Part shown: piece by piece, positions 26,061-38,913 of the stretch | Position numbering within the stretch: position 1 is the stretch's first letter | Layout: every line of letters starts with the position of its first letter | Source: Apteryx mantelli | Lineage: Eukaryota > Chordata > Aves > Apterygiformes > Apterygidae | Direction: 5' to 3' | Length of the DNA stretch: 64,000 nt | Assembly (NCBI RefSeq): GCF_036417845.1 | Contig: NC_090020.1 | Span: 37,990,425-38,054,424 of the forward strand | Translations under genes and position numbers: made by a program | The notes under the pieces: model-generated | Databases searched by the model: none | Told to the model about the DNA's origin: nothing | What the model saw: the letters and a program-made list of their open reading frames with translations, nothing else

Positions 26061-29000
26061 AGGAGACAGTTCTTGAGTTTAATACAACATTGTCTTCAGA
26101 AGTGCCGATTTCTCAGACGCTGGACGTATCCAGACCACTACACGGCGAAGCAGTGACTCTGCAGTTAGGCTCACAGATCGGCGAGGAGGAGACGTGCGTG
26201 CCCGCGTCTCGTCCTTCCCAACCTCGCGTTCTCTACAAAATGTCCAGATTCATCAGCCAGTTTTCCTGCCAGGAGTGAGAGCCCAGAATAGGAGGTAGAG
26301 ACACTGCCCAGCTTTTTGCTGTTATTTAGCAGATTTTCTGTTGCAGTCCGCTGTGTTTGGGGAAGAGGATCTGGGCAGCATGTTGCCATTGTTAGAAAGT
26401 TTCCCTCAATTAAGACATCTCCCAATTTCAAGTGGGTGTTTTTAGGCATTGCCCAGTGCAATGGCACCACCATAAAGTGGATAGATGGATCACGGATGTC
26501 CAGCTAGCTAAATGTCTACATGCTCAAAATTGTTCACACACTTTACTGATATTGGAAATCTCTGGCTTTCACACAGAACAACAGTTTTATATTTTCACTA
26601 GAATGTTTTTCAGAAAATACACTGCTATATGAATTGATTGAAAAAATACAAGCATAAGTAGGCCTTTACAATTATATATTTCCATACCAATGTTTTTGCC
26701 AGACACTAAAGCAGTCTGAAGTGATTATTTTACACTCCATCCAAGAAACAAGTGTACTATGGCTTTTGCATATTACAGGAAAAACATGCAAATGGTATGG
26801 CAATGTTTCTAGGCAGAAATTATATGAAGTAATTTTTTATAAAGATTCATTTGCAAATCCAAAATATACATTGATTCTGCCTTCGTTTGCTGCCAGTGAA
26901 TTCAGTGGGGTTATACGGAGTTTGCACCTGCTTTCCAAAGCAGATATTGTCAGTGTAACCGAATACATTTCTTTGATATGAATTTATTTCTTTGATAAAA
27001 TATTTTTTTAAATCAGTGAAAATGCAAGAGATCCAGTCCATCTGGTTTTGTTTAATCATTTGATCCAGTCCCATATGTAACAATATTTAGTTGGAGAAAA
27101 CAGAAATTTTTGCTTCCAGAAATACATATACAAGCGCTTTTTGTGAAGTATATGCAACTTTATTCCACCTTGTCTGCCAACCATAAAAATATCCAGCATC
27201 CAGGGTTCAGAGCTTATTTTAATTATTTGTCCATGCTTACTGTTCTGCTGATTTAATTTATGAATACAGCCAGTCACTTAATGATATTACTGTAGAGGCA
27301 CACGGGGTGAAAAATTTTATGGCCCAGTCATTAGCTGACTTGAATCAGTTCCAGTTTTCCAGATGAAAAGGTGACAAATTCAATACTCAGTGAATTCAGT
27401 TTATTTTCTGTGACTTAAATTGGTTTCTAGTTCTTAATTTGTACTTTATTTTAATTGAATGCCATTCTAAAATTCAATATATTTTTAAAACATAGCTCAA
27501 GTAGTGGTTTTATTGATCAATGGTGTCTTAAATCTGCTGCTTTTTTCCATTTTGCAGAATAGGGCTATATTTAATAAGAAAATATGCCATAGTGAGTTCT
27601 TACCTTTCTACAATTGCTGTCTACAGTGAATATATTTGAATACAAATTACTGAGTTATTATCCAGAATACATAACCAATATTTTGGTATGTTGGCAAGAT
27701 TCAGACTTACTTGAATAACAGAAAACATTTTGCTAACAGAGTGAGGTTTATGCAATGGCAAGGAAATAACACCTACATTCATTTGAAATCTGTATGAGGA
27801 GGGTCTCCTCTGCTGCAACTAACTGTCACACCCCTTCCTATCTCAGATCAAAGAGGGAGTTGGACCCAGACCTGTATAGAAAGGGCCGGTCCTCGCTGAT
27901 GCCAGGTCTTGCCAGAGGAACGTCAGGAAAAGGCACAGTGGAGGAGGGCACAACTGCCTGATCCCAGCACACATAGGAAGGTAAAAGTTGATAGCAGCTT
28001 TTTTTACTACATAACCCATGTGACCCTACCAAGTGACACCTAACCTCGGCCTTTATCTGCATCTTGACTCTTCTCTTACTGTATCACCCAGAATTTTTTT
28101 ATATTTCAAATTTGCTCTCTTCTCCTAGCACAGACAGCATCAGTATTTGCACATGTAATTTTTTTTTGAATTGAAAGTACTTTAAATACCTCTTGAGTAG
28201 CCTTCTGAACTTAGACTATACTGCCCTGTAGTAGAATACACTTCTGATGGAAGCAAATCTTACTATGATTTTCTCACTATCATACTACAAATGTTCCCTC
28301 CTCTACCTCTGTTCATCTTCAGTTTTCAAAATATCACTCCAAGTATCACTGGCTGGATATTGGTTCACTGACTTTACATGTGCCTTTTATTCATACAGTT
28401 CCTGTGACAGTGGCAGATCAGATTGTTTTTCATTAACTTGTAAGGCACCATCATGAATGTGAGGTTGTAACCTGCCTAGAAAATCCAGCTTCTTTCTAAT
28501 AACATCTTTGCTTTTGATTCACAGAAAGAGTAGGGGCTATACGAGGCACTGCGTAGGGAGAATGTCCAATGATCAACATTGTTTGGGGCTGAAGCAAAGA
28601 TGTGGTTTGTACCCAGTTTGGACAACAAAACTGTAAGACAAGTTGTAACACATCTCTTTGGCACTTCATGTAGCAAGTAATGTGTAATCAGCCTTTGTAC
28701 ACATTTCAGAGAATTGTATCTTCCACTAGGAAGTCACACATACTGCTCTCTACCCTGTTTTTTAAGATGCTGCAAACCTTACACTTACAAGCTCAGCATA
28801 TGCCAAAGTCATAAAAAAATGCAGGATATAATCATAGCAAATACACCTCCTGGATGGTACATACAGCGTGTGCTATAAAGAAATTCATTAAAAATTATTT
28901 GGAGTATCAACCTTTTTAATTGAAGGCCAGATTTTCTTATCCTGATTCTGAAATGCTTCTGCCTATATCAAGTTATCCTAACAAGTTAAGACTCCACTGG

Positions 29001-32000
29001 CATTCTACACAGACACAAGGCTCTGCCATGAGACCTTTTCCTCCAGCTGAACTGCGCAAAGTCATCTGATTTGTAGCCTTTGGAAAGCTTTTTTTTTTTT
29101 TTCCAAGCAGTTAAAGAGCACTTCCATCAAGAGCTAGGATGGACAAAGTAAGAAAGATGGAAGATCATGTCCACTTGCAAAGTGGAACCATGCATTAGGT
29201 TTCCGCTTGAAGGTTAGAATTCAGGGCATTAAAATGTAAACTTCTTAATAAGAAAAAAGAAGTACCTACATTTTTATAAACAAAAAAACAGTTCAGAATT
29301 GTAACTTTTGGATGAGGGTGTATGAGTTTCTTAATTTAAAGTTTCTGAACTACATTTTCTATTTTATATTGCATATTTTTTTCAGTCTGTCTGAAACCCT
29401 TATTATATGGTTACCTTTTTTAGAACAAAGCAGAATATCAAATGTGCCAAAATTATACACTCCACATAATATTCTGTAGAAGATTACAATAGAATCACAA
29501 AATAAGCCTTAGATAAAACTACTGCTTTGGTGATGCTCTCTCTAACACTGAGAAGAATGCGAATGGTGAGGCATGTCCTGCAGTTAACAGTTTTGAGCTC
29601 TGGAAGCCCAAAGTGATGAGGTAGTTTTAAAATCAAAGAGAGCTGACAATTTTTTCTTACAGCTCAAAATTATTCTCTGTGGCATCTCATCTACCTGAAA
29701 TTCACACAATATAGCCAAGAGAAAGGCAGTCAAGGAAAAAGGGGCTGCTACACTACTTAATAAATTAACATGCATAAATACAGAGCAGTGCCTGTGCAGT
29801 TTCAAGACTTTCAGTTATTTGAATGTTATTCAATTCACCTGCAATGTTTCAGAATTATTTTCATCGCATGTCCAAATTACTGCTTTTATTTCATATGAGG
29901 GCATGTCACACGTTAATTTGAACAGTAAAGATTATTGCTCAAATAGCAGCATTGCCACAACAATCCGTGTTAGACCTCGCATCTGATGCCTGCAAACCTA
30001 TATTTAGCTGCCTTGTTCTAGCAATGTAACCACATTTTCACACGGCTCGGTCCAAATGGCTTAATTTTACAGTCCCCACTTTGCAGTCCCAACTGATGTC
30101 TGCTGACTTTAATATATTGGACTAGATCTGCTTTGTATTTAAAACTAGCCTTGAAATAGGGCTTACAGCCAGATTTACTAGCTCTCCGTGTTGCATATCT
30201 GAGACAGTGTCCCTTGTGCTGGCTCCGCAGTAATTCTGCTGGTGCTCCAGGGGGGAGGACTTTGCAGGCCCATGCTTCGTACAGTAGATTGCTGCCAACT
30301 GCAGTGTGGCCTGGCCTGGCCCAGCTACTTCCATTTATCTCATCTGCCCTTGCAGCAATGCTGTATTAACAACATTGAGAAGACCGACCAGCACAAGGTC
30401 CTTTCTAAGAGATGTCTGTATTCCTGCTGCAATTTTCCATCATGGTAGTTTGGATATGGAGCAGTTGAGCTTTTGGGGAGTTCCAGACTTCACATTGACC
30501 CTGAGATCAGGCAGCTCAAGTGTAGCATAGATGTAAGCTTTGGCTGCTAACACGAGTTAATTAGCTTAAACTATGTTGACTCTATATGTTCAAAAGAGAG
30601 ACATATTTTTGCAGCAGTGTAGATTGAAATAGATCCAACTGGCAGACAGCTCCTGAAGTTGTTTTCCACCTCTTCAGTTTTATTTCCTTGCAAGATTTGG
30701 AAATGAGTTATTCCAGATAATGTCTTTAACTTTGCTTCTTCTGTGGTCATATGCACACCTCCCTGGTTATATGCACACCCCAGAGCTTGTACATAAGTAT
30801 TCCCAGCTCTGTAAGGCAGCATGGGCAACGTTGTAGAGATGGAGGGAGATGGTGACTGGAAGCAGGATAGGTCCTTTTGTAAAGAATTTTCGGATTACTT
30901 TATTTCTCTATTTTTAAGATTGTCACTACATAATAATACCGCAACAAAGAAAAAAAGTGCATTGCTGGGACAAATCTAACCTGATTTTGCAGCTTGATAG
31001 GTGTTTTAAAGCGACACTGTAAATAATGAATTTGATACCATGTTACTTAGGCTGTTTTTTATTTCCTAAATTGCTTTTGGATGTAATGACAGTTGGAACA
31101 GAATAGTAAATGTGACAGCAATTAAAATATTGATAAAAATATGTTTTTGCTTATAAAAAGCATTTCTCAGTAGACAACCATATGATTGTTTTCAGTGTGA
31201 TATGTGAAAACAAAATATGTTAAACCTTTTTCAACTATGTTAATGCTACCCCTCACATTTCCACCAATATGGATAACTGCATTCTTCTTCATTACTGGCA
31301 TTAAATGTGCTACAGTCATTCTATTAAAGCACATTCCTAATGTTCTGATTATCCTTTACCTTCCTTTGAATCACAGAACACAACGGACAAAATTGACAAA
31401 ATTCAGGAATTATTTCTTCTTCAAGATCAGGTTTTACTGCTGTTTTAAGACTGCAGAATCATTTGGACTGACACCTGCTATTTGTCCAAAATTTCAGTCA
31501 AGCTTCTTTTGGAGACAAGTTTATTACCAAAAAATAAAAAAAGTAAATGTACAAAAGTTATATGCTTTGCCAGTCAGACAGAATGTCACCAAACAGGAGA
31601 GGACTTCCTTCCCCATGTACATGCTGGCTAATGCTCTTCACAACAAGGTAGCATTTCTAGGATAATGCCCAAAGTAAGGATTACCCTGTATATACTTCAG
31701 TAGCACCAAATTTTTCTCTTTGTTCTTCCTGATAATCCTATTTGAAATTACAGGTACTGCAGTTATCTGTTTCAAATTCCATTTTTGTTTTACTTCTTCC
31801 TCTTACAAAGAAAAGCAAACATATTTTCTAAGTTAAGCAGTGATAGAGATAAAAAGACACCCTTGGTAGAATCCATTTTGTCAACTGCTTGTTGATGAAT
31901 CTGAAAACTTAGGACATTTCCGTTATGATATAATTGATCTGCTTCTTTGGCAGTCAGCCTTGCATCATCTTTATGTGCTGGAAGGTTTTGGGTTTTTTTG

Positions 32001-33260
32001 ATTTAATTTTTTCTTCGAATAAGGAATCTTTGATCACATAGGACACGATTTGCCATAGTGAAGGCACGGTTTTTAGTGTTGCCTCTACTGTGTCTTTTGC
32101 TTGACCCTCAGTTTATTTTACTTCTTTAATGACTTGCACATTTTTGCATCAAGTAAGCCTTAGTCACAAGCTATTCTTGAATGGATTTTCTGTGCCAGTC
32201 CCTTACTGGATTGTGTAATTTCTTCAGAGTTCAGCAAAACTCTTCTAATTTCCTTAATCCAATCATATGTTCTGAGGTTGCTTCATTTATTTTTTATTTT
32301 GTCTACAGGCAGAAACATTTCATAAACAGCAGTGTTTTGGTGATTGCTGATTCTGTTGAGTTTCCACAATCTCAGTAAACCTTTTGTGCTGAAATTTAGG
32401 AGTGCTTACGCTGCCCAGCAGGCAGTATCTTTTAGTGCTGTCACATGTCTAAAATGATACCTATTTCTCTTCATTCATGCTGTTAGCAGTTATAGATTGT
32501 TCTAGTTTGTCTAGTTAGATGGACAGACTCCCAGGGAACCATCAGACTTTCTAGATTCCCCAAATAACTAGGTTTTTAAAACTTCTAACATTTTTACCCC
32601 TGTAAATGAGCTGTTTATTCACAATCCAGTGGATTGTTCCATTTGCTTTTCAGTTTTGTTGTCAGTTCTGCTGTTATGCTCTCCTTCAGTGACTTCATGC
32701 TTTAGGATCCTATCTTTGTTCCCAGCTATTGTGTTTTTTTCTTTTTGCACAACAGACAAAATATATATGTGCATATATATGTATATTTATGTACTAATAC
32801 CTGACAATATACACTTGATATACTATTACATGTGTTGCCATTGATTATAACTGTGGTCAGAACAGCAAGATTTTCTGAATAGTTGTTTGTGTGGAGAGCC
32901 TTGATTGTGAGCAGTGTGGAAGTTCATAGGTCTCTAGCTGGGGTGCTAAAGCATCATCCTAGAGGAATGAATTCCCTCAGGAGGAGGGTTCTTCTGGACA
33001 GAGAGTGCAGGTCACCTTTAGGGGTGGAAAAGAACATTTATGGCGAGAAGACTAGTTCTTAGTGTAAGAATCAAATTCTCCCCTTCAGTACACTGTGGTA
33101 GCCTTTTCCATGTTGAAAGATGTGTTTTCCTGTGAAGTGGATTCAAGACATTGTGTCTCTATAAATGACACCTAGCACCCTGTTATAGGACATGACACTT
33201 CCACAAATAAGAATAATTCAGATCTTCAAATTACACTGTCTGTTTTGTTTTTAGTAACTG
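26061..33260. other. Intergenic DNA upstream of ISOC1
   Basis: This 7 kb of mostly AT-rich sequence has no exon-like signal. The longest frame (31204-31665 plus, 153 codons) shows no recognisable domain and biased, AT-driven composition. Two short GC-richer islands, about 27840-28060 and 30160-30360, stand out from the background and may be old repeats that I cannot name. Confidence 0.6.
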
Positions 33261-33267
33261 AAAAATG

Positions 33268-33376
33268 TGCTGAGCAAGCTGCTCTAGTTGACCGTGCTTT
33301 GAGCAGGAAGGTTGAACTAGATGATCTCTAGATGTTGCTTCCAACCTCAACTATTCTGGGATTCTGTGATTTTATG
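33268..33376 (+). mobile_element. CR1 LINE 3' terminus
   Basis: It shows the diagnostic CR1 tail: GCTTTGAGCAGGAAGGTTGAAC, then TAGATGATCTCTAGATGTTG, CTTCCAACCTCAACTATTCT and a terminal ATTCTGTGATTTTATG close to the 8-bp CR1 end repeat. It is severely 5'-truncated (about 110 bp) and less diverged than the 17.6 kb copy. Confidence 0.9.
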
Positions 33377-33857
33377 TGCATAGAATCACAAAAGCTACTC
33401 ATTTTCATGTGTGGTCTCTATTTCATTGCTTTAAGGCATACTTTGTCTCCAATTATAAACTGCAGGGCCTTTCTATAGTAACTAAGGCAGTAGCTTACAT
33501 TTACGGTTAAACAAGGAAAGCATTTGATGCTTTTCAACAGTTAAGATGATGAAATACTTCATCAGCTGTCAAAGGTAAATTGAATCATCCCTGTGGTCAC
33601 ATTCTGAGCGCAGAACTGAGTTTGCAATAACTGCCTTTTGTCTCTCCAGTTTTTTATAACTCTTCTTAGTCAGCTACTTGAAGACATTAAATTCAGCCGA
33701 TGGCAATATTTAAATTAAAAGAGGCCTTAAGGAATTGTGTCACGCTGTCATGCTATGAAGGTTCGATAGCAACGACTGAGACAGTAATATAATAATAATA
33801 AAAAAGATGTTTATTTCCTCACACAAGTTCTTGCATTAGTAACATCCATTAAAATAA

Positions 33858-33940
33858 TGCGATTACTAATTTAGGAAGGATAACACAAAACCATCAGTTA
33901 CTAATTTAGAAAGGATAACCTGAAACCGTCGATTACTGCG
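33858..33940 (-). repeat. Imperfect tandem duplication of about 40 bp in LTR copy B
   Basis: ATTACTAATTTAGGAAGGAT and GTTACTAATTTAGAAAGGAT occur about 38 bp apart, each followed by AAC and then AAACC. A third partial start (GATTACTGCG) follows. It lies between the TATA box and the poly(A) signal, in the R region. Confidence 0.65.
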
Positions 33941-34324
33941 TTATTAATGGGAAGGACTGCTTATCCCTACTTGAAAGCTTTCTTGTTCACTCTCCTAGTG
34001 AGAGGGCTCTCAGCCTCGAGGAGTTACCTTAACCCAGCGTCCCAGGAAAAGGGGAGGGGGGGGATACTCACGGTCCAGCTGGAGAGGATGATCAGGTCAC
34101 GTTCCCGTCCCTGCTCAAACTCTCCTAGCTCCCAAGTCTCCTTTTATACGGCTGGGGCTCTGGGCAAACACTGCTTTTGCTGACTTTTTGCGAGTTTCGC
34201 AGTCACAGGACTGTCTGTTTGTCTGCTTGGGGGGACCCTGCTGGCGAGGCAAGACCCCAGCACCTCCGTATTGCTTCTTCCCTCCCCGGGGGTCCGTGCA
34301 GGTTCCAGGTGGCAGACCTCTTCA

Positions 34325-34500
34325 GTCTTGTTAATGCTGCCATTCCGCAGCCTTGCGCACATCAGTCCTTGCGCATATCGGCTGGTAGACGACTTTAGTC
34401 CTGTTAAGTCCTCTGTTCAACAGCTTTGTGCACGTCAGCTCTTGTGCTATCAGTTCTTCTGCATATCAATTGACAAACTTCAGTCCTGTTAACTCTTCAC
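34325..34500 (-). repeat. Imperfect tandem repeats in the U3 of LTR copy B
   Basis: Three diverged copies start with TTCAGTCTTGTTAA, TTTAGTCCTGTTAA and TTCAGTCCTGTTAA. Each of the first two is followed by an ACATCAG/ACGTCAG-like word and a GCATATC word. Unit length is roughly 70-90 bp. Their place upstream of the TATA box is where retroviral LTRs carry enhancer repeats. Confidence 0.65.
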
Positions 34501-34510
34501 TCGCCCGTCA

Positions 34511-34515
34511 AATTG
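34511..34515. repeat. Target-site duplication of LTR copy B (right half)
   Basis: AATTG here is identical to the five bases at 33733-33737 immediately before the LTR. The pair brackets the TG...CA element exactly. Confidence 0.75.
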
Positions 34516-34558
34516 TCACTAGTATTTTTTTTCCTCTAATGCATCTGCCTTTACAGGT

Positions 34559-34945
34559 TGCAAAACCCTTTGACCTATCTTATCTCATGATCCTAGAAAT
34601 GACTGAATTGGCCTGAAGGGTTTATTCTGTATGAGTGGGCTGTTCCGCCGGGGAAAGCAAGCTGGCAGCGGAGGGTGACAGCAAGGCAGGTGGAGACAGC
34701 GCTCTCACCAGCAAGGATGAAGTCCCACAGTAGCCGAGCAAGAGGAGAGCAGTCCAGCAGCAACAGTGTAGCTCAGTCAAGGGCCTGCGCTTAAATACAG
34801 CTCCCAAGCAAAGCAGGGACGATCCCCAGCAACCTGATGCGAGGCCACGCGGCTGCTCTGATCAGAGCCGACCTTGAACACAGGCCGCCAAACCCCTAGG
34901 AGGGGGAAAGTCACAGAGCCTCTTGGTGCACGCAGGGTTTCAACA
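34559..34945 (-). mobile_element. Probable second solo LTR (copy A, 387 bp)
   Basis: On the minus strand it runs from TGTTGAAACCC (34945) to GGGTTTTGCA (34559), so it has TG...CA ends with partly inverted tips. It has a TATA-like TATTTAA at 34797-34791 and an AATAAA at 34626-34621, about 170 bp apart. The flanks are AAGGT (34946-34950) and CAGGT (34554-34558), a 5-bp duplication with one mismatch. Its sequence is unlike copy B, from which it is separated by 48 bp. The ends are less certain than those of copy B. No internal retroviral sequence is present. Confidence 0.65.
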
Positions 34946-37900
34946 AAGGTCTGTAACCTTGTAGCATGAAGTATGAAGCGCAGTTTTGGCAGATAGAGAG
35001 GAACAAGTCAGCCTTCAGCCTTTAAAAATACAAATAGACTATTTGGAGCTAAACTCTGAGTCTTCATATAGCTACATCTAAATTCTTGCTCTCTCTGCTC
35101 CTTTCCCCATGTGACTAGACACCAGAATCTGCAAAGTTCGTTCTATCACATCTTGCCCTAGCATTTTCTTTTGAAATGCTTTCCTTTTTGACGTGCTTTC
35201 TGACCTACATCAGAAAGTATAGTTCCAGTCTTAACAAGTTTATCAACAAGCAGTAACACAACAGGAAACTAATTGAAATTTTTAGGAGAAAAATACTTTC
35301 TGTTGACTCCTTAACTATCAGCATTACTCTCCATTGTATCTATTTTTAAATCAGTCACCCTAGTCCTCGGTTTCCCAGTTCTAAATGTTTTATTTTGAGG
35401 ATGTAATTTACAAATGCAAGAGCTCTTTCAAAAGCTTTCTAACTTGATTACTGTCATTTGGAACATCTGCCTGACAAACCTCTGCATTAACTGCTATTGA
35501 AGGAAATGTGGTTTTCATTCCTCATGAGATTCATAGATTTAATTCCAGGAATCCTTAATCCATGAGTGATTTTGCATTAAATAAAGAATTATCCCTTGCC
35601 TCCTTTCTTCTGAAAGATTGAGCTTTCTTTTTTTAATGGAGGAAGAAAATGTAGGAGAAAAGAGGTCCAGAGCAGAGATGTTTTTAGCCAGAGTCTTTGT
35701 CAGTATCTTTGAGGTAACAGAATGAATAATCTTATAATCACTCCACGTCTGGCAATACCTCCATAATTAACAGATTATATTCATGACAGCAGGGCTGAGT
35801 GGCAATTGACCCATTTTTGCAAATAAATACACAAATGTGTCTGAGACGTTGATAAGTACAAAAACTGTTTCTTGAGGTGGGCTTTAGTGCTGTGAGTAGC
35901 ATCCATTTTGCAAAGCAAAAGATGAAAAAAATCCTGGAGCAAAAAAAATATGTTTTTTTTTCCCCTGAAAGTTCTTGGTTTCAGGGCTTTTACCACTAGG
36001 AGTGGGGTTTGTGTGACTGATTGTTCAAAGATGCATTGTGGAATGTATAGTTGTTGAAAGTTAGAGCTAACAAATCAGTATTTGAACAAGGCTTTGGAAA
36101 TACAGAATGATGCACTAGAATGTATGGGACCAAAATGATTCCTCGTGTGGTTTAAGTGAGTTCAACCGAATGGCTTCAGCAGTGTTACTAAGAATTTCAA
36201 TAATTGAAATCCCCCCTGCCTTTTTTCTTTTCTTATAATCATTGGGAGTTACTTCAAGCAGAATGAGCATATACATTATTTGGGAAAGGAAGGGGAAAGC
36301 AGAACTCCAATATTGACAGCAGAATTATGTACCTGACCATCCAGATTGCTAGGGGTAATGGCCTGTTCTCTATGAGAACTTACAGTGAGAATAACTCAGC
36401 TATGACTAAAGTTGTCAGATGTGTGAATTAGTAGTTGTACTACAAATTTTTGTTGTTAGGAAAAACTTGTCTTGTAGTAAAAGGAAGAAAAAAACTTTAC
36501 AGTTCTGAAAACTGGACATATTTTTCAAAGAACTGTTTCTGGGTGACTCTAGTCTTAATGTCACAGCAAATATATAATTCTCTTGCAGCTTAAGAAACAT
36601 TTAAACAGTACTATTTTTTCAATAAAGTGACATAAAAATGAATCATGCTCTCATTTTAATATACTAAATTCAGCAGACTGTATGCTGTTTAGTGTATTAC
36701 TTCTATTGATTTCACTCTGTCTGCACAGTTTCAAGGCTCTGCAGACTTTTGCACTGAAAATACCTAACAGCTTTATTAAACAGAGAAATGATGCTGGTGA
36801 AACAAGGTGAGATACTATGGTTCATGGGATGCAGAAGGAATGATTTCTGTAGAAATGCTGCAGATCACTGAATACCCCCATTCTGAAGCTACTAACATTT
36901 CACTGATCATGCTCATTCAGTCTTGGAAACTGCTTCTGGAGAACTCCTTTTCTGACTCTGGTCACTTCTCTGGTTTTGGTCACCAAAGCAAGGCAGAGAT
37001 TATTTTACACAGGTCACATATTCTTTAAGAAAAACAGTAATTGTACAGAACATCATGTAGAAAAGTTAAAGAAAAATACTGGATCAACATTTTCAGTAGG
37101 GAGGGTTGATTTTCATTTAATATTATGAGATAGATGAACAAAGTGAGGCATCTTAGGCTATTGTTTTGACCATACTTTGCTTTCTAGTATGACACATTCC
37201 TCCAATGAAATTTAGGTTTTATATAACACAAGAGGAAGCCAAAAGGTCTTTAAAAATCATCTGTATGTTTGGAGAGCACTTACTGCCTGAAGCTATTTCA
37301 GAATATACCTGACAAATGGCATAGGGCATAGGCAATTTGTCATTGTAGCGGAGCCTAGTATAAAAATGGGCTCAGACAATGGTGAGTCACGCTTAATGTT
37401 TTTTTGAGCATAAGAATATCCCAACAAAACCAGTTTGTTAATGGCAGATTACAGGTATTTGTATAGATGTAAACTTCTCTTCACAGAAATTGGATTTGGC
37501 CAGCAAAATAGAAATGGAATCTTTTTGCTTATACTACAGAGAGGTTTTATACATCTTACTAGGGAATATGGCTTTGTTACGACAGTGGTGTATGACAGAT
37601 TATAGTGCTTTCGTTTATCATCAACAAATAGTTTCCTCTCCTACCTGTTATTTATAATTCTAATGAAATGCTTGGATAGAAAACGAGCTGAATGTGTATG
37701 GCCATCATTTTGCCAGCAATTTGTAGAATTACAAACACTTGCAAAAAAATTATTTTTTGTATAATTCCAATCTGCGTGCTCCCAGCAAACTAGGATTAGA
37801 TTCCTAAGTACTGGCAGGAGTAGGATTTAAGACATAATCCTCTCCTCACTATTCCCTACTAGTAGATTTAGGCAGTTCTTGCTCTGTGAGCTCACTTTTG

Positions 37901-38882
37901 CAGATGCTATTCTCAGGCATATAACTTTCCTCTTACATTTTGTAAGGAGCTGTCAAACCACCCAAAGTGAGATCTGTGAATTCCACTAAGCATCTGAGCT
38001 CTTGAATAAGGCACTGAAACAATGGCTGTAGCAGCTCTGTTTCCTTCAGCTATTTAGCCTCAAAGATGAGGAACACTTGTTCCTAATTAAGCCATTTAAT
38101 GGCATCAAATAAAGGAGAAACATAGATCTCATTTGCTGCAGGATATAAATATGCTTACAAGTACATAAAAAGATGGTAACGGTATTTATAACAGGAAGCG
38201 TTCTAAGCAGCAGAGCTTCAAACTGTGGTGTGCCTTTGGAACTTAATCCAGACTTTTCCAAAATAATAGTCTCTTTGTATCCGAGTTTGATTTGGGCTAT
38301 TACAGAGATCAGGATCGACTTACGAAATCCGGGGTACTGTTCAAATTTTCATAGCTAATGTTTTGATTCAGGGTTTTTTTTTTTTAAGAATTTTCACAGC
38401 CTAAGGACTCCATTCCACTTTCTAACGAAACCTTACATAGCCAGAAGCGCTACTCTCTACCTGAAAGTGGTAAAGAGTTTGAAACCTCCTCTTTCCTCCC
38501 TGGATCTCACTATATCTGATTGGCTTAGTCACCTCCAGTTCCCAATGTTACAGGGCATTATGAATTGCAGATAATGGCAGTCTTTAAGAGGTGTATTTTT
38601 CACTTACATACACCTGTTCACTTATTTAGAACAACAGTAGAATTATCAACTACAAGTATTATTTCATTGCAAGGTTAGTGAAGTGGAAAACAATCTACAG
38701 TGCGTGCCATTCTGTCTAAAGCTAAGAGCAGTCTGTTTTTTAGAGGCTGACACACAACGTACTTTTTAAGTTTAAACCTCCACTTTGACATTTTGAATCA
38801 GTGACATCATTAGATTTTTATGCATCCACCAAAGAAGACAATCAATAGTTTATTGATGGGAGATTACATTTGTTTATTCTAA

Positions 38883-38913
38883 TCTCTCTCTCTCTCTCTC
38901 TCTTTTTTTTTTT
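38883..38913. repeat. (TC)n microsatellite with T-tract
   Basis: About ten TC dinucleotides run directly into eleven T. It is a simple repeat with no visible coding context. Confidence 0.9.

Larger units (their letters stand above)
33738..34510 (-). mobile_element. Solo LTR of an endogenous retrovirus (copy B, 773 bp)
   Basis: The element begins TGTCACG and ends CCGTCA on the plus strand (TG...CA termini). It is flanked by a perfect 5-bp direct repeat, AATTG at 33733-33737 and 34511-34515, which I read as the target-site duplication. In minus orientation it has a TATA box (TATAAAA, 34148-34142) and, about 330 bp further on, a poly(A) signal AATAAA (33815-33810), so U3, R and U5 run from high to low coordinates. 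No gag, pol or env remains on either side, so it is a solo LTR left by recombination. The 5-bp duplication suits ERVL or some ERV1 lineages; the family is not identified. It lies in the SLC27A6-ISOC1 intergenic space, in the same sense as both genes. Confidence 0.85.

Noticed and set aside
29480-29500. AGAATCACAAAATA word resembling a reversed CR1 3' end
   Set aside because: The following bases do not continue into the CR1 tail, so it is a short chance match.
31204-31665. 153-codon plus-strand frame in intergenic DNA
   Set aside because: There is no recognisable domain, composition follows local AT bias, and no splice or promoter context supports it; treated as chance.
33947-34616. Several 60-78 codon frames
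   Set aside because: They fall inside solo LTR copy B or straddle its boundary, have no similarity to retroviral proteins, and arise from the GC-richer LTR sequence.
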